A stretch of DNA of 59,000 bases, from positions 126,001-185,000 of the forward strand of contig CAJNDS010002097.1 in the NCBI GenBank assembly GCA_905221605.1, given 5' to 3'. The DNA comes from Symbiodinium natans. Its lineage: Eukaryota; Sar; Dinophyceae; Suessiales; Symbiodiniaceae. Both the position numbers and the translations under genes were made by a program. A model generated the notes under the pieces. That model was not told the DNA's origin and did no database searches. It worked only from the letters and a program-made list of their open reading frames with translations. Below, piece by piece: positions 1 through 12,100 of this stretch. Numbering within the stretch: the stretch's first letter is position 1; every line of letters begins with the position of its first letter.

Positions 1-260
1 ACCCTAAAACCCTGCAAGCCCTGTAAACCCTGAAAACCCTGCAAAGCCTGTAAATCCTGTAAACCCTGAACCCATTAAACCCTAAACCCTATAAACTCTA
101 AACCCTTAACCATGAACCCTCAAACCCTAAAGCCCTGAAGCCCTAAAACCCTAGAAACCCTAAACCCTTAAATCTAAAACCCTAAAGCCCTTACACCCTA
201 AAACCCTCAAAACCCTAAGACCCTAAAACCCCCCTATTTCCCTTAAACCCCTCAAAACCC
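1..260. repeat. Degenerate CCCTAAA telomere-like repeats
   Basis: Imperfect units such as ccctgtaaa, ccctgaa and ccctaaaa make up almost the whole stretch. It is not a real chromosome end: similar arrays in both orientations recur through the window. Confidence 0.85.
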
Positions 261-271
261 TCAAAGCCATT

Positions 272-339
272 CTAGCCAAGGGTCGGCGCGGGGTTCGCCG
301 CCACCAAGCCCGGCGCACCGGGAGGGAAGGCAGGCTGTC
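272..339 (-). CDS. Possible terminal exon of gene 2 or of another gene
   Basis: Acceptor cctggcag, then QPAFPPGAPGLVAANPAPTL, G and a TAG at 272-274. The Pro/Ala composition is like the 5-7 kb exons. It requires phase 1 from an upstream exon, which is not established. Confidence 0.3.
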
Positions 340-499
340 CTGCCAGGCTTCGGGTCTTTGGAGCTTTGGGGGGCTTGAGGACTTTAGGATGCAAGTCCTA
401 AACCCTACACCCCAAACCCCAAACCCTAAACCCGAAACCCTAAAACCCTAAAACCCTACACCCTAAAACCCCGGCTTGAGGGCTTTAGAGTTCAGGGGC

Positions 500-533
500 C
501 TCCAGGGCCCATGGTCCTTCAAGCAGAAGCGTA
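500..533 (-). CDS. Possible exon near left edge
   Basis: Reads TLLLEGPWALE between acceptor gtgtgcag and donor GAG|GCCCCT. Phase fits neither of its possible neighbours, so it is only a candidate. Confidence 0.22.
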
Positions 534-637
534 CTGCACACAAGCGCACGCAGAGATTCGGGTATTTAGGGTTTAGGGTTTAGGGTTTATAGGGTTTAGG
601 GTTTAGGGTTTAGGTTTTTTTCTCAAAATGGGCGTAG

Positions 638-746
638 TTTGGGATGTCCCCCCCCTCTTTTACTAACAGTCCTTACTGGGATTATAGTGTCCCGTACTAG
701 AATCCCTGTTAATTAGGGGCTGTTAGTATAAGGGGGGACATCCCAA
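638..746. mobile_element. Family A MITE-like element
   Basis: Terminal inverted repeats ttgggatgtcccccc...tactaacagtcctta and their complement ctgttagtataagggggg...acatcccaa. No ORF; non-autonomous. Confidence 0.85.
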
Positions 747-1369
747 GGAGGACCCCAAATATGCCACCAAAACACAATAGTCTTGATAAACGAAACCCCC
801 AACAAGAAAAACCCGTGGTACCCCTGAGTTGGGAACCATCCATAACCTCCTACTGGCTCTTCGCTCTTAGAAGGAATGGGGAGCGCCTTATATCCCTCTA
901 TGTTGTACCTACTAAGAACCAGAAAGACATGCTTATTTCTGAAGTCAGGGCGTTTGGTCTTGGGATGTCATTTAGGGGTTTCGTTGCTTGAAGGCTCATG
1001 GGCAAACATGAGTGGGGTTGGGGGTCTTCGTGGCTAGCACTGTTGCATTGCTACTTCCAACCCAGGTATGACTACCCCTCCAGCGGGCGTTTGGGAATTT
1101 GGGCTTTGGGGATATTTGTAACCCCTGCAAGTCGAACGAATCCTAAGAAATGCTCTGAACAAAAAGTATAAGGCCTAAGCCACAACGAATAGTTTTATAC
1201 AAATACATATAATATATATGTACACATGTATGTATGTATGTATGTACATACAATATGTATCCTTAACTGTGGAACCACATAAACATGCCTCTATCTTCTG
1301 ATCTATACTTGTGTACACGCGTATATATGCTTGTTCATTCAGTCATGCATCTATTTATGTACTTTCCTT

Positions 1370-2200
1370 TAGCCCTTAAACCCTAAACCCTAAACCCTAA
1401 AGCCTCAACCCCAACAAAAGACTCCCATCTCAAACGCACAAAATGAACCGCGGTCCAAGAAAGGGCGCTGCCATCTGAAATCCCACGGTCGAGGCCCTAG
1501 GCCTGGGTTTAGGGGTTGAGAAAAGGGTTCAGAAAGGATTCATAAAGCGTTTAGGGATAGGACTTAGGGTTTGGGTTTAGGGTTTAGGGATAGGGTTTAG
1601 GGTTTAGGGTTTAGGTCTTAGGGTTTAGGATTTAGGGTTTAGGGTTTAGGGTTCATAAAGGGTTCATAAGGGGTTTATAAACGGTTCATAGGGGTCGCAA
1701 AGGGTTTATAACAGGGTTTATAGAGGGTTTATAGAGGGTTTGTGGGTTTATAAGGGGTTCATCAGGGTGTATTCGGGCTTTATAGGGATTTAGAACGGTT
1801 TATAAGGGGCTTACAAGGGTTTATCAAGGGTGGATAATCGAGGGGGCTTACCTCGGACCCTTAAGGTTGTACCCTTGGGTTTCGGGGACCCGTTTCATTT
1901 GTTTAAGACCCTGACGATAGTATCAGGGCCTTATTAGGAGTATGTTAAGAGGAACCTCTAGGGATACAAACTTAGGGGTACGAATCTTAATCCCTTGATA
2001 TAAGGGTTTAACAGTGGTTTATAGGCGGTTTAGAAGGGTTTATAAGGATTCATCAAGGGTCGACAAGGGTTTTATCAGGGTTTCTAAAGGGTTTATAAGT
2101 GTGTATAAGGTGTTTATCAGGCTTTAGGGGCTACCTGGGGGTTCATGGGTTGTAATAACTGGTCTTATAGGTAGGGGAACTAGACGTCGAACTGGCTGTA
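1370..2200. repeat. Telomere-like repeat field with a GGGTTTATAA-type derivative
   Basis: CCCTAAA units (1378-1400) then TTTAGGG units (1560-1660) grade into a field of gggtttataa, gggttcataa and agggtttatag words up to about 2130. This drifted repeat has a similar period. No exon seen apart from the 1449-1474 candidate. Confidence 0.7.
1449..1474 (-). CDS. Possible gene 2 micro-exon
   Basis: Reads GSALSWTA with phase 1 in and 0 out. Acceptor gggatttcag, donor GCG|GTTCAT. The reading frame extends openly through VHFV. Confidence 0.25.
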
Positions 2201-3112
2201 ACCGGGTCTGAGGTACTTTTACCACCTACGTATGACTACCGCGGGTTTGGGCTTTAGGGGTTTCAGGTGACTCGCCGAGTTTTGCTTCTGAGGGTTTCTT
2301 TTTTCGACTTTCGGGGCTTGCTGAGAGTGGCGTTTATTCGGTTCAGGGCTTTTAGGGGGGCTTGACTGTTGGGCGTTCATGCTGCTTTGGCGGTGCCGAT
2401 CAGTTCGAAAGGTCAAAGTCGGGCAGATGGAGCTGGTTGCAGGGAGTAGGGTTTAGGGCTTAGGCTTGGGACTTCAGGATTTTTCAGACCCCAGGAAAGT
2501 AAGATGCAGTAAGAACATACTCTCATCTCTTGGCTGCAAGTCACTAGCCCCTGTAGGGTTTAGGGTTTAGGGTTTAGGGTTTAAGGTTTAGGGTTCAGGG
2601 TTCAGGGTTCAGGGTTTAGGGTTTAGGGTTCAGGGTTTAGGGTTTAGACCCAGCGCAACCCTAAACCCTTAAACTGGTATCTCCAAATTTCCAAGAAGCG
2701 GGTAACAAACCTAGGGTTGGGTGGTTTAGGGTTGTTTGGGGTTTAAGGTTTGGGGGGGAGGGGGGGATGCAGGGAGGGCCCCCCCTAGTTAGAAGTAGAG
2801 ATATAAGGACCCTAAATTGGGTGATAAGGCTGGGGGGGCCCTCCTTGTAAGTGGTTGCGGTTTCAGGGCAGCTGGAACCCAAGGATCCGGCAGAGAGCCT
2901 CTCTTACGCTGATCTGAATCACAGATCACGTGGGAAGTAGCTTGGCCTTGTAAGCAGTTGGCTATGCTGCTGGGCCAACTGCCGTGCTTCCGATGCTCGG
3001 GGGCTGCTATGCTGAGGTTGGGGTGTGTGTTTGTGTGCGTGCGCGCGTCCGACTCGTGCGCTCTACTCGGGGCGTAGGCTAGGTTCTGAGCGCGGCCTTA
3101 GCGTGCCCTTGC

Positions 3113-3196
3113 GTCTCTGCCGTGCAGTGTTTGGACTGTCATGCTCTGCTGCTGCAGCATTGAGCCAGGGCGTGGGGCAAAGGCCTTCAGCGCCAA
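3113..3196 (-). CDS. Gene 2 exon, longest recognised (84 nt)
   Basis: In phase it reads GAEGLCPTPWLNAAAAEHDS then PNTARQR. Another open frame reads LALKAFAPRPGSMLQQQSMT. Acceptor ctcgcttggcag, donor GAC|GCAAGG. The plus strand also has a fair acceptor near 3126, but no partner exon was found. Confidence 0.45.
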
Positions 3197-6100
3197 CTGC
3201 CAAGCGAGCTGAGGTTTGCAGGGTTTAGGGTTTAGGGTTTAGGGTTTTAGGGTTTAGGGTTTAGGACGAAGAAGGAGGGCACAAACACATGGCAGCAGGC
3301 GCACATTGGTTGTGTCTCGGAAGTAAGGAACAGGCCTGCAAGCATGCGCCTGCTATCGTTCCGTGGTTCAGAGATCACTTGGGGATTCTTGTGTTGGGCT
3401 TTGGACAAAGATCCTAAGCCAAAAGCACAAAACTCCCAACCTTACTCCATTTCAGACGGAAGTCCCTAAACCCGAAACCCTAAACCCTAAGCCCTAAACC
3501 CACCTTTCGCAGGCTGCAATGCCTCAAGGGCCTGAAATCTGCTGCTAACCCGACCCGAGAGACTGACACAGCACCTGTCACTCTTCCCTAGATTTAGGAT
3601 TTAGGGTTTTGGGTTTGGGGTTTGGGGTTTAGGGTTTAGGGTTTAGGGTTTAGGGTTTAGGGTACGTGAAGGGACTCAGCGGAGGGACCTTACGAGGTAT
3701 CCTAGATGGTGTACAGGGACTACCTCGTAGCCCAGTAAACATATTCTGATAAGGGTGCCCTGCTTTTTCTGGGGGTTGGTGACTTGATAAGGGAACCCAG
3801 AACCCAAAAAAAGGTAAAGGGTACCACTGGGGTACCAAGGCTACTTGGCTCTACAGAGACCCTTTGTACAGCATGTCTTGGGGATATTTGTGGCACAAGG
3901 GTACAGGCTTCTGAAGACAACAGCGTCAAGCCCGCAAAGCCGAGATTTCCACATGCTGCCTAGAGTAACTCTGCACTCGTAGACTTCCCAATCGTAAAGG
4001 CCCATGTCCCTCTTTTTCATTTGGGGTACATACAAGGACCCTTGATGCCCGCTAGAATTACTCATACATGAGACTCTCTCAAAAGCCCAACAAAAGAAAA
4101 AAGACTTAAACCCTAAACTCTAGACCCTAAACCCTAAACCCTAAACTACTCCCCAGCAGCCTCAACCCCCAACCCCCACAAAACATGCTCTCAGTATGGG
4201 TTAACCCTAACCCTATAACCCTAAAACCTAAACCCTAAACCCTAAACCCCAAACCCCAAACCCTAAACCCTAAACCCTAAACCCCAAACCCCGGAGCTGT
4301 CGGCCTTTTGCGGCTCATGGGGGGGGGAGAGCGGCCTCAATCGCTCGCAGGTCTTTGGAGAGACGCTGAGGCATGTGGGCTCTCGAGGCCGCCACTCGTC
4401 AAGACCGCCGGATTTGTTTAAGGTTTAGGGTTTAGGGTTTAGGCTTTAGGGTCTACGGTGTAGGGGTTATGACGGGTCTAGGGTTCAGGATTGAGGGGCT
4501 CATGGTTTAAGGGGCGCCTCAGGGTCTGCATGGTTTAGGGTCACAAAATCCCTAAACTACCCTAAACCCTAAACCCTAAACCCTAAACCCTAAACCCTGA
4601 ACCCTGAACCCTAAACCCTAAACCCTAAACCCTAAACCGCTACGTAGGCTTCAGAAGGCCGAGAGTTGCCATCGCTTATAAGGGACTAGCGGAGGGACCT
4701 CTGTTAAAGGCAGTCGGTGATTGCACAGAGGCGATCAACCCTAAGCCCCAGTTTAGGGTTTAGGGGTTAGGGTTTAGGGTTTAGGGTTTAGGGTTTGGGG
4801 AATTTAGGGAACAGCACATCCAAACAGGATTTCGTGCTGGGGGCTTGGAGCTGTTCTTGGCAGCCCAAAGGCCATATGATCATGAGGGTAATTACCCCCT
4901 TTTAGGGTGGTTTAGGGTTTAGGGTTTAGGGTTTAGGGCTTAGGGTTTAGGGTTTAAGGGAACCTTGAACCAAAAAAGGAGCAAGCGGGTACCACTGGGC
5001 TGCCAGGTGTTTGCGTTGCATCAAAGCCAGCAGCTGACAAGCCATGCGGGCAGGAGCCGACCTGTACAACCTCCTACGCTGCAAGGGTTTAGGGTTTAGG
5101 GTTTAGGGTTTAGGGTTCAGGGTTGAGGGTTTTGGGTTTAGGGTCTATAGGGGTTTAGGGGCATGAAGGCGTAGCGTTGGGGTCTATAGCCCAACTCTGA
5201 AAGCCCGAAACGCCAAACGCCTTTCAAAAGAACCACTCTTACCTGGGGAAGTCCTAGACCTCAGCTTGCGCTGGCAGGGGCGTAGCAGCACCCGTGCCGG
5301 CGCCTGCCAAGTGAGGGGATCGGGGTTGGCATTTAGGACATTTAAAGCTTTGGGGTTCGAGGGTTTCTGGGGTTTGGGTATTCGAGTTTGATAGTTGCAG
5401 GGTTGCAGGGCTTAATTGGCATTTAGGATGCAGAGCTTCAGAGATTCGAAGCTTTCCAGAGGGCCTTGGAGCTTAAAGGGCTTTAAGGTTCAGCATGGGG
5501 GGCCATTAGAAGCAGGGTTGCATAAGCATGCGTGCTCATCAAGAGCCATGCTGCAGCTAGCCTAGGATGGCGCTTAAGACTTAAAACGCTCTGAAAAAGC
5601 ATTCCTGAATATGATTCAAAAGGGGGGGAAAAAAACAACGTCCCGAGGGCCTACCGAGTATCCTCTAACGTGAGAGCTCTGGGGCGTAGCGAGGCTTTTT
5701 TCGGTCCCAGGGATTGAATTTTCTAGGCTTGAGGCTTGAGGCTTGAGGCTTGAGGCTTGAGGCTTGAGGCTTGAGGCTTGAGCGTTGAAGGTTGAGGGTG
5801 CAGTATAGGGTGCAGGGGCATTGGCCCAATGTGGGGGAGGGGGGGGCCGGGGAATTCCCTAAACACAAGGCTCCGTATCACGATGGGTGCGCAACCCGCA
5901 ACCACTACTTGACCCCCAAGCGCAGGGCTTAAACCCTAAACCCTAAACCCTAAACCCTAAACCCTAAACCCTAAACCGGGTTTAGGGATTAGGGTGTAGG
6001 GTTTCGACTTTAGGGGGAAGTGGTCCGCTGTCGTGTCGAGGCACCTGGCGCCTCCTTGGCTTTGTCAGCCGGCGGCTGCGGCGCCTTCGTGGTCAGGGTT

Positions 6101-9100
6101 TGGGGTTTGGGGTTTAGGGTTTAGGGTTTAGGGTTTAGGGTTTGGGGTTGAGGGATTGTACCGATTGGAAAGAATCCTGAAGTCTAAATCTTCAAAGCTG
6201 CGAAACCTCAAGAATATCTAAGGTTCATGCTTCTCCCAAAAGGGAAGCCCAAACAAACCGCTAATCCTAGGACTCCATTTTTATGGGAGTGGCTTTGGGC
6301 TTACCGTTCAGGGCATGGGGTTTGGGAAGAATAACACCCGAAGTTGGACTAGCCTGAGCCGCGGTTTAGGGTTCAGGGTTCAGGATTTAGGGTTTAGGGT
6401 TTTCTGGTTTAGGGTTTGGTTTGGACAACACACTGGGCCCTATAGGCACCTATATAGATCAAGCTCCATTCCTTAAAGACCGAATGAACCCTAGAAGGTT
6501 TATGATGCCTGTACCCTACTAGGGAAAATAGCCGTACAGGGTCCCAGCAACCATACTATCTTACTTCTCCAAAAACCAAGGGAAAAATGGTTGAACTTTA
6601 TTAGTCCTCTAGATAAGGAAGCCCAAAAAGTTTAAAGTTCAACTATTGGCGAAGTAAGTTCCAGTCAGGAAACCAGAAACGTGTGGCCTGACCCTAAACC
6701 CTCGACCCTGAAACTATAAACCCTATAAACCCTAAAAACCCCATAAACCCTAAACCCTATAAGCCCTAAAACCCTATAAACCCTATAGACCCTAAAACTG
6801 TATAAACCCTAAACCCCTCAAACCCTAAAACCCTAAAATTATAACTGTACTTATAACCCACTCATGAGCCCTTAAGTGCCCTCATATGGCTATGCGTACA
6901 GTCATACGCACAATTAGAATTGGTTATTAAGCCGCACGAACCTCCAAGCAACCCTAAACCCTAGACCCCGAATCCTAGGCGCACCCTAAACCCTAGACCC
7001 TAGACCCTATAAACCCTAAACCCTAAACCCTGTGGCCTGACTGCTGCTTTCTGTCGCCGCAGCCTCGGGAGCCGCAGGCTCGCGCGGCTCGGGGCCTGTC
7101 ACTGCCAAGCTACGCTTGGGGTTTGGGGTTTGGGGTTTGGGGTTTGGGGTTTGGGGTTTGGGGTTTGGGGTTTGGGGTTTGGGGTTTGGGGTTTGGGGTT
7201 TGGGGTTTGGGGTTTGGGGTTTGGGGTTTGGGGTTTGGGGGTTTAGGGGTCTAAGGTTTAGGGTTTAGGGTTTAGGGTTCAGGGGGTTCAAGGTTTGTGG
7301 TGTCATTGGGGCCTTTGTTTTGGGCAAGGGTCGTCAAGCATGGCAGCCTCGAAGCTTCGACTCAATGGGTGCTTCCAGGTTGACTCCGCATGGACTCTGA
7401 CAATACTAGCTTCTTGTGTATGATGCGGGGCAGACTTCTTGGATTTGAGATCTCTCTGGTGCAGGACGCACCTCATGTTCCTACACGCCTAAAATGGGTA
7501 GCTGTGAGTGGACATGAACTCAGATAACCACAGCTGAGTCTTGGGTAACCTAGCAACCAAGCCTGAACTTCCGAGTCAGTTTATGGCGGTCTATCGGTTG
7601 TTGCAAGCCGCATGGCTTTGAGCTTCGTTGGCGGCCTGGCAAAAAACAAGGACGTCCCAAACCCCAAAGCCAAACATAGGAGCCTAAACAGCCACAAACA
7701 GCATCTTCTTCTCAGCCCTACCGCAGGTAGCAATGTTCAAGAACCAATACTCGAAACTACTCATTAAACAAACCCTAAACCCTAAACCCCATAAAACCTA
7801 ACCCTAAGCCCTATAAGCCAGCGTGAAAGTGTGCCTGCAGCATGTTCAGGAGAATGTGCGGCTCGCAGTTCGTCCTTTCTTGTCCGGCTCTTTTGCAACC
7901 CCCGACCCAGTTTAGGGTTTAGGGTTTAGGGCTTAGGTCTTCGGGTTTAGGGCTGTCAACCCTAAAACTTCGGGTTGGGCACGAAAAAGCCCGGCTCTAA
8001 AGTGTGATGTTTCGGGGGTAGTTTTTCTTTTATGGGAGCCGGGTTTGAGCTTCTCAGCCACAGCCTAATCCCGAAACCCTAAGCTGGAAACCGCTAAGGC
8101 ACGTCTTGCCAAAACCCAAAAGCCCGAACCCCAAACCTGCGAACCCAAATTCAAAAATATGTGACGGGGCTTGTTATAAGGGGACGTGAAGTTGAGCAGG
8201 GTTGCGAGGTCTAAACCCAGGAAAACGCACATTGTGCATGCGCGAGCGCTTTGGCCAGTGTCGAAAACACTAAGAGGGTCAGGCAATGTGTTCGCGAAAA
8301 ATACTATTCTCCTCGTTGTCTGACCCGTGTTACTGAATTCGCCCGGCGCAGTCGCATGCTGCCAATTGAGGTTTGCCCTGGAACGGAACCTGCAACTGGA
8401 CCAGAAGCGCAAAAAGGGAAATGCATGCTAAACTTAAGGGAAACAAGATGAAGCAAGATACCCTTCATCACAAACCAGGAAATTCGCCAGACTTCTTCCA
8501 GCTCACTCAACGGCGCACGTCACAGGAGCCACACACAGAGGCGGAGCGTGCTGCTCCACACGAAGAACCAACACATAAAGGCAAAGCTGGTGGCCATGCA
8601 CGTGGACACATGGCTCGCGCAGTCAGGGGGAGTGAAGCCGAGAGGCTGCGCTATACAAGTTGCAAAGATAACCGCGAAAACCATCATCGAACTTGAGTGC
8701 TTCGGCGTAAGGAGTGAACGAGGACATACACTGAGTCCATGACGCTGAAGCTGGCCGGAAACAGGGTTGAAAATACGCTTCTTGAAATCGCGTTATAGCA
8801 ACCTAAACCTGTGCCAGACATGGGTCAGGCACTCCGCGCTCTTTTGGAGATGCACTTGCGATACGCGCGCATGCCTGTTTGCGGGTGGCAAATTGTGGCC
8901 CCTGCAGCGCGTGAAAAAAGACCTATATATAGGCTTGCGCGAAGGCGCGGCGGTCCAGCGCAAGCGTGCATGTTGTTGGCAGTATCAAAACGAATGTAAA
9001 CACGCAACCCCCTGGGGAAATCTTTCACATCAGGGGCCGGCGCGTCCTGGACAGTCTGGATGAAGAAAGGCCTCAGCCTTCAGCCAGCCGAAAATACTGC

Positions 9101-12100
9101 CACGCGACTTTCCTAGGGCGCTCTCGCCAGTTCTCGAGCCTCCGAGCAGAGCGCAAGGAATTCGCAGCGCAGCTGGTCTGCGCCGTACTGCTCGGCCCAT
9201 GGCTGCAGCGCCGACAAGACCTCGGAAACAAGGTCGCAGCGGTTGCACCCTATCAGTGTCAGATCTGAGTAACACTGAGCGCCGAAACGAAACGTGCGAC
9301 TGTAGCCAACATCACTTCCACTGCTCCGCGCGCGACAGGACGTGCAGCAATGTCGGAACCCTCCAACATCACTGTCACAACATAATGCGGTCTCCTGATT
9401 ATTGCGGGCCCCCCCCAAAAAAAAACTAATTCCGCCCCCGCACTAGTAACAACAAAAAAAAAAGGTACCCCCCGAACTAATTTTCGGCCCCCCCCCCCCC
9501 CCCCCGGCTCCTCTTCATTTCCTCTTGGCTCCTCTTCCCTCTCCTCTCCCTCTCTCCTCTCCCTCTCCTCTTACTCTCCTCTTCCTCTCCTCTTCCTCTC
9601 CTCTTCCTCTCCTCTTCCTCTCCTCTTCCTCTCCTCTTCCTCTCCTCTTCCTCTCCTCTTCCTCTCCTCTTCCTCTCCTCTTCCTCTCCTCTTCCTCTTA
9701 GGTAATGTTGTCTGCGTATAAATTTAAAGGGGACCCATCTATCCCAACCAAGCCAGCCCGCAAAAAAATGTAATTCCGGGGGATTTTATCTTATACGGCA
9801 TTCGGGCAGCTGCTGGACTACCCCCTTTGAAATTTGATTGCCCGGCCTTGGTACAAATCATTTTATAAGGAAATCTTAGCTTCGGGGCTGGCCTGGAGGC
9901 TTAAGATTTCAGGGAGGCCTCAAGGTTTAGGAAGCCTCAGCCCTTAGGCCTCTGGATCCAAACCCAACTAGCCCGCAAAAAAATTCCGGGGAGCAAAGGT
10001 TTTATATTACACGGCATTCGGGCAGCTGCTGGACTACCCCCTTGGAAATTTGATTGCCCGGCCTCGGTACAAACGCATTTTATAAGGAAATTTTAGTTTT
10101 GGGGCTGGCCTGGAGACTGAAGATTTCAGGGCCCGACAACCTCAGGCCTCAAGGTTTAGCTCAGGTAAGCTCAGATGAGCTCAGCTCAGGTAAGCCATGC
10201 CCGAAAACTTTTCATTATAGTGGGGGGGGCAGCCGAATCTTTGTCCCCTGAATTATTTTTGAAAACTTTTCATTATTGACGGGGTGCACACTAATCAGGA
10301 TACAACATTACTCAACACACTCAACACCATGGATTGCTTGGGCACGTGTTGTGTCCACAGGACACAAGGAACAAGACTGGAAACTTTTAAATTACGTAGG
10401 CACTCAGGAACCCTGAATTTGCTGCAACGGCCCGCCGCTCAGCGCTCCTCTTGATGGGACCCGGCTCATAAGGCTGGTGCCGCTTGTGGCCGCGCGCCCC
10501 GTGGTGGGCCGTCTGCGCTGGCTGCGCTGGCTGCATAGCACTATAGCACCAGGCAGGCCCGGTTCAGAAAGCAAAGTACGCAAGTTGCAGCATCAAACAT
10601 CGGAGCTCCTGCACCGTGAGGTCGGCTTTTCCCAATGATCGGCATCTTTGGGTGGGCGCTTCCGTGGGCCAGAAATTCTCTTGACCGCGCTAAGATGCTT
10701 GACATCAAAATCGCTCTGAGCTAGGAGACGGAATCAGCAGCAGGCGCGGGATCTCTGCTGGCTCCTGGATCAAGTGTGACTGGTTCTTGGTGGTCTTCCG
10801 TATGATCATCGAAATCTGTTCATTCGAGTGTGGGAAAGCCACAGCTGCAGAAGCCGATAAGCACCAGAACCGCACCGTCCCTGGCACGCTCTGGTTCAAC
10901 AGTGTGGTCGGCCCGAAGCGGTGCAGCTATTGGAAAGGGCCAAACTAAATTGGGCTCTGAGTCGCAGGAGCTACCATTTGCATGGCTGAGCACATTGCAT
11001 CGCCAACGCAAAACTGTCCCTTCAACGCGTGGGCTTGCCATGGTCGCGGGCATGTTTCTGGGACCACAAAAGGCCAACCACAAGGCCATCAAAGTGTGGA
11101 GCCTGAGGAACGCCATCAACTTACACACTCCCCCCACGCCCCATACCACCCCCCCCCCCCCCCCACCCCCTTACACGCACACCCTCCCATAAAGAAACCC
11201 TCAGTAAAGCGCACAAATCCTAACCCTAAACCAACAAAAAAGAGGGGCTTAAACAGTACTGTAGACCGCTCATTATAGGGACCGAAGGCGGCGCAAGGGT
11301 TGGGGCGGGGGGGGGGGGGGGGACTAGGTTTGGGGTATAGAGTTTACGGTTTAGGGTTTAGGGTTTTACACCCCCCCCCCCCCCCCATTGGATCCTTATG
11401 AAGTCAACCCAGGCCCGAAGCTCCGCAAATAGAGGCCATACTGGTGAAGCGGTCTTGGGTCGTCGGGTTCTGCCGCTTGTCCGGACATTGACTTTGCGCC
11501 CTAAACCCTCAAACCGAACAAGAACCCAACACTTCTGAGGCTAAAAGCCCCCCAAAACCCTGCCTTAAGCCCTTAACCCGAAACCCTACGGGCCTTGAAA
11601 CCCTAAGAGCGCGACTTGAGCCCCAACCTCGATGCCTCCTACCAAAAACCTGAAACCCCAAAACCCCAGACCCTGAAACCCTGAAACCCTTAAACCCCCC
11701 TAAACCCCAAACCCCAAACCCCTAGGCCCTTCTAACTACAGACCCCAAGCATCCCGTAATTTCCTGAGCCGGCTCGGCAAGTTTTAAAAAACACACCAGC
11801 CCTAACCCCAAACCCAAAACCCTAAACCTTAGACCCTAGACCCTAAACCCTGAACCCCGGACCCTGAACCCTAAACTCCAGTTTAGGGTTCTATTCGGGC
11901 TTCGGAGCTTGGGATACCCTGAGCCTCCCTAAACCCTACGCCCTACACCCTAAACCCTAACCCTAAACCCTAAATCCTAGCCCTAAACCCTAAACCCTAA
12001 CCCCAAACCCTAAACCCTAACCCTAAATCCTAACCCTAAACCCTAAACCCTGAGCCCTGGGGATTCTTGAAAACCCGGCCCTGAGCTTCGCACCACCTTT

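Larger units (their letters stand above)
7990..11350. other. Block almost free of telomere-like repeats (gene 2 intron or intergenic)
   Basis: Balanced-composition DNA with many overlapping short ORFs on both strands (for example 8373-8696 plus, 9113-9418 minus, 10830-11192 plus, 10820-11149 minus). None was recognised and none joins in phase to gene 2. Ends in a C run and a G run at 11.15-11.32 kb. It may be an older or transposed segment inside the 7.9-11.4 kb intron. Confidence 0.5.

Noticed and set aside
1-260. Window start read as a true chromosome end
   Set aside because: The repeats are degenerate and the same type recurs in both orientations through all 59 kb, interleaved with exons.
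761-991. 76-aa plus-strand ORF
   Set aside because: Starts right at a family A element and shows no domain, splice partner or exon-like codon use.
8065-9429. Cluster of overlapping ORFs of 60-115 aa
   Set aside because: Six frames overlap freely, none has a recognisable domain, and none links to gene 2.
10820-11192. Opposed ORFs of 109 and 120 aa
   Set aside because: They occupy the same bases on opposite strands, with no evidence to favour either; the plus one ends in a Pro run from a C-rich tract.
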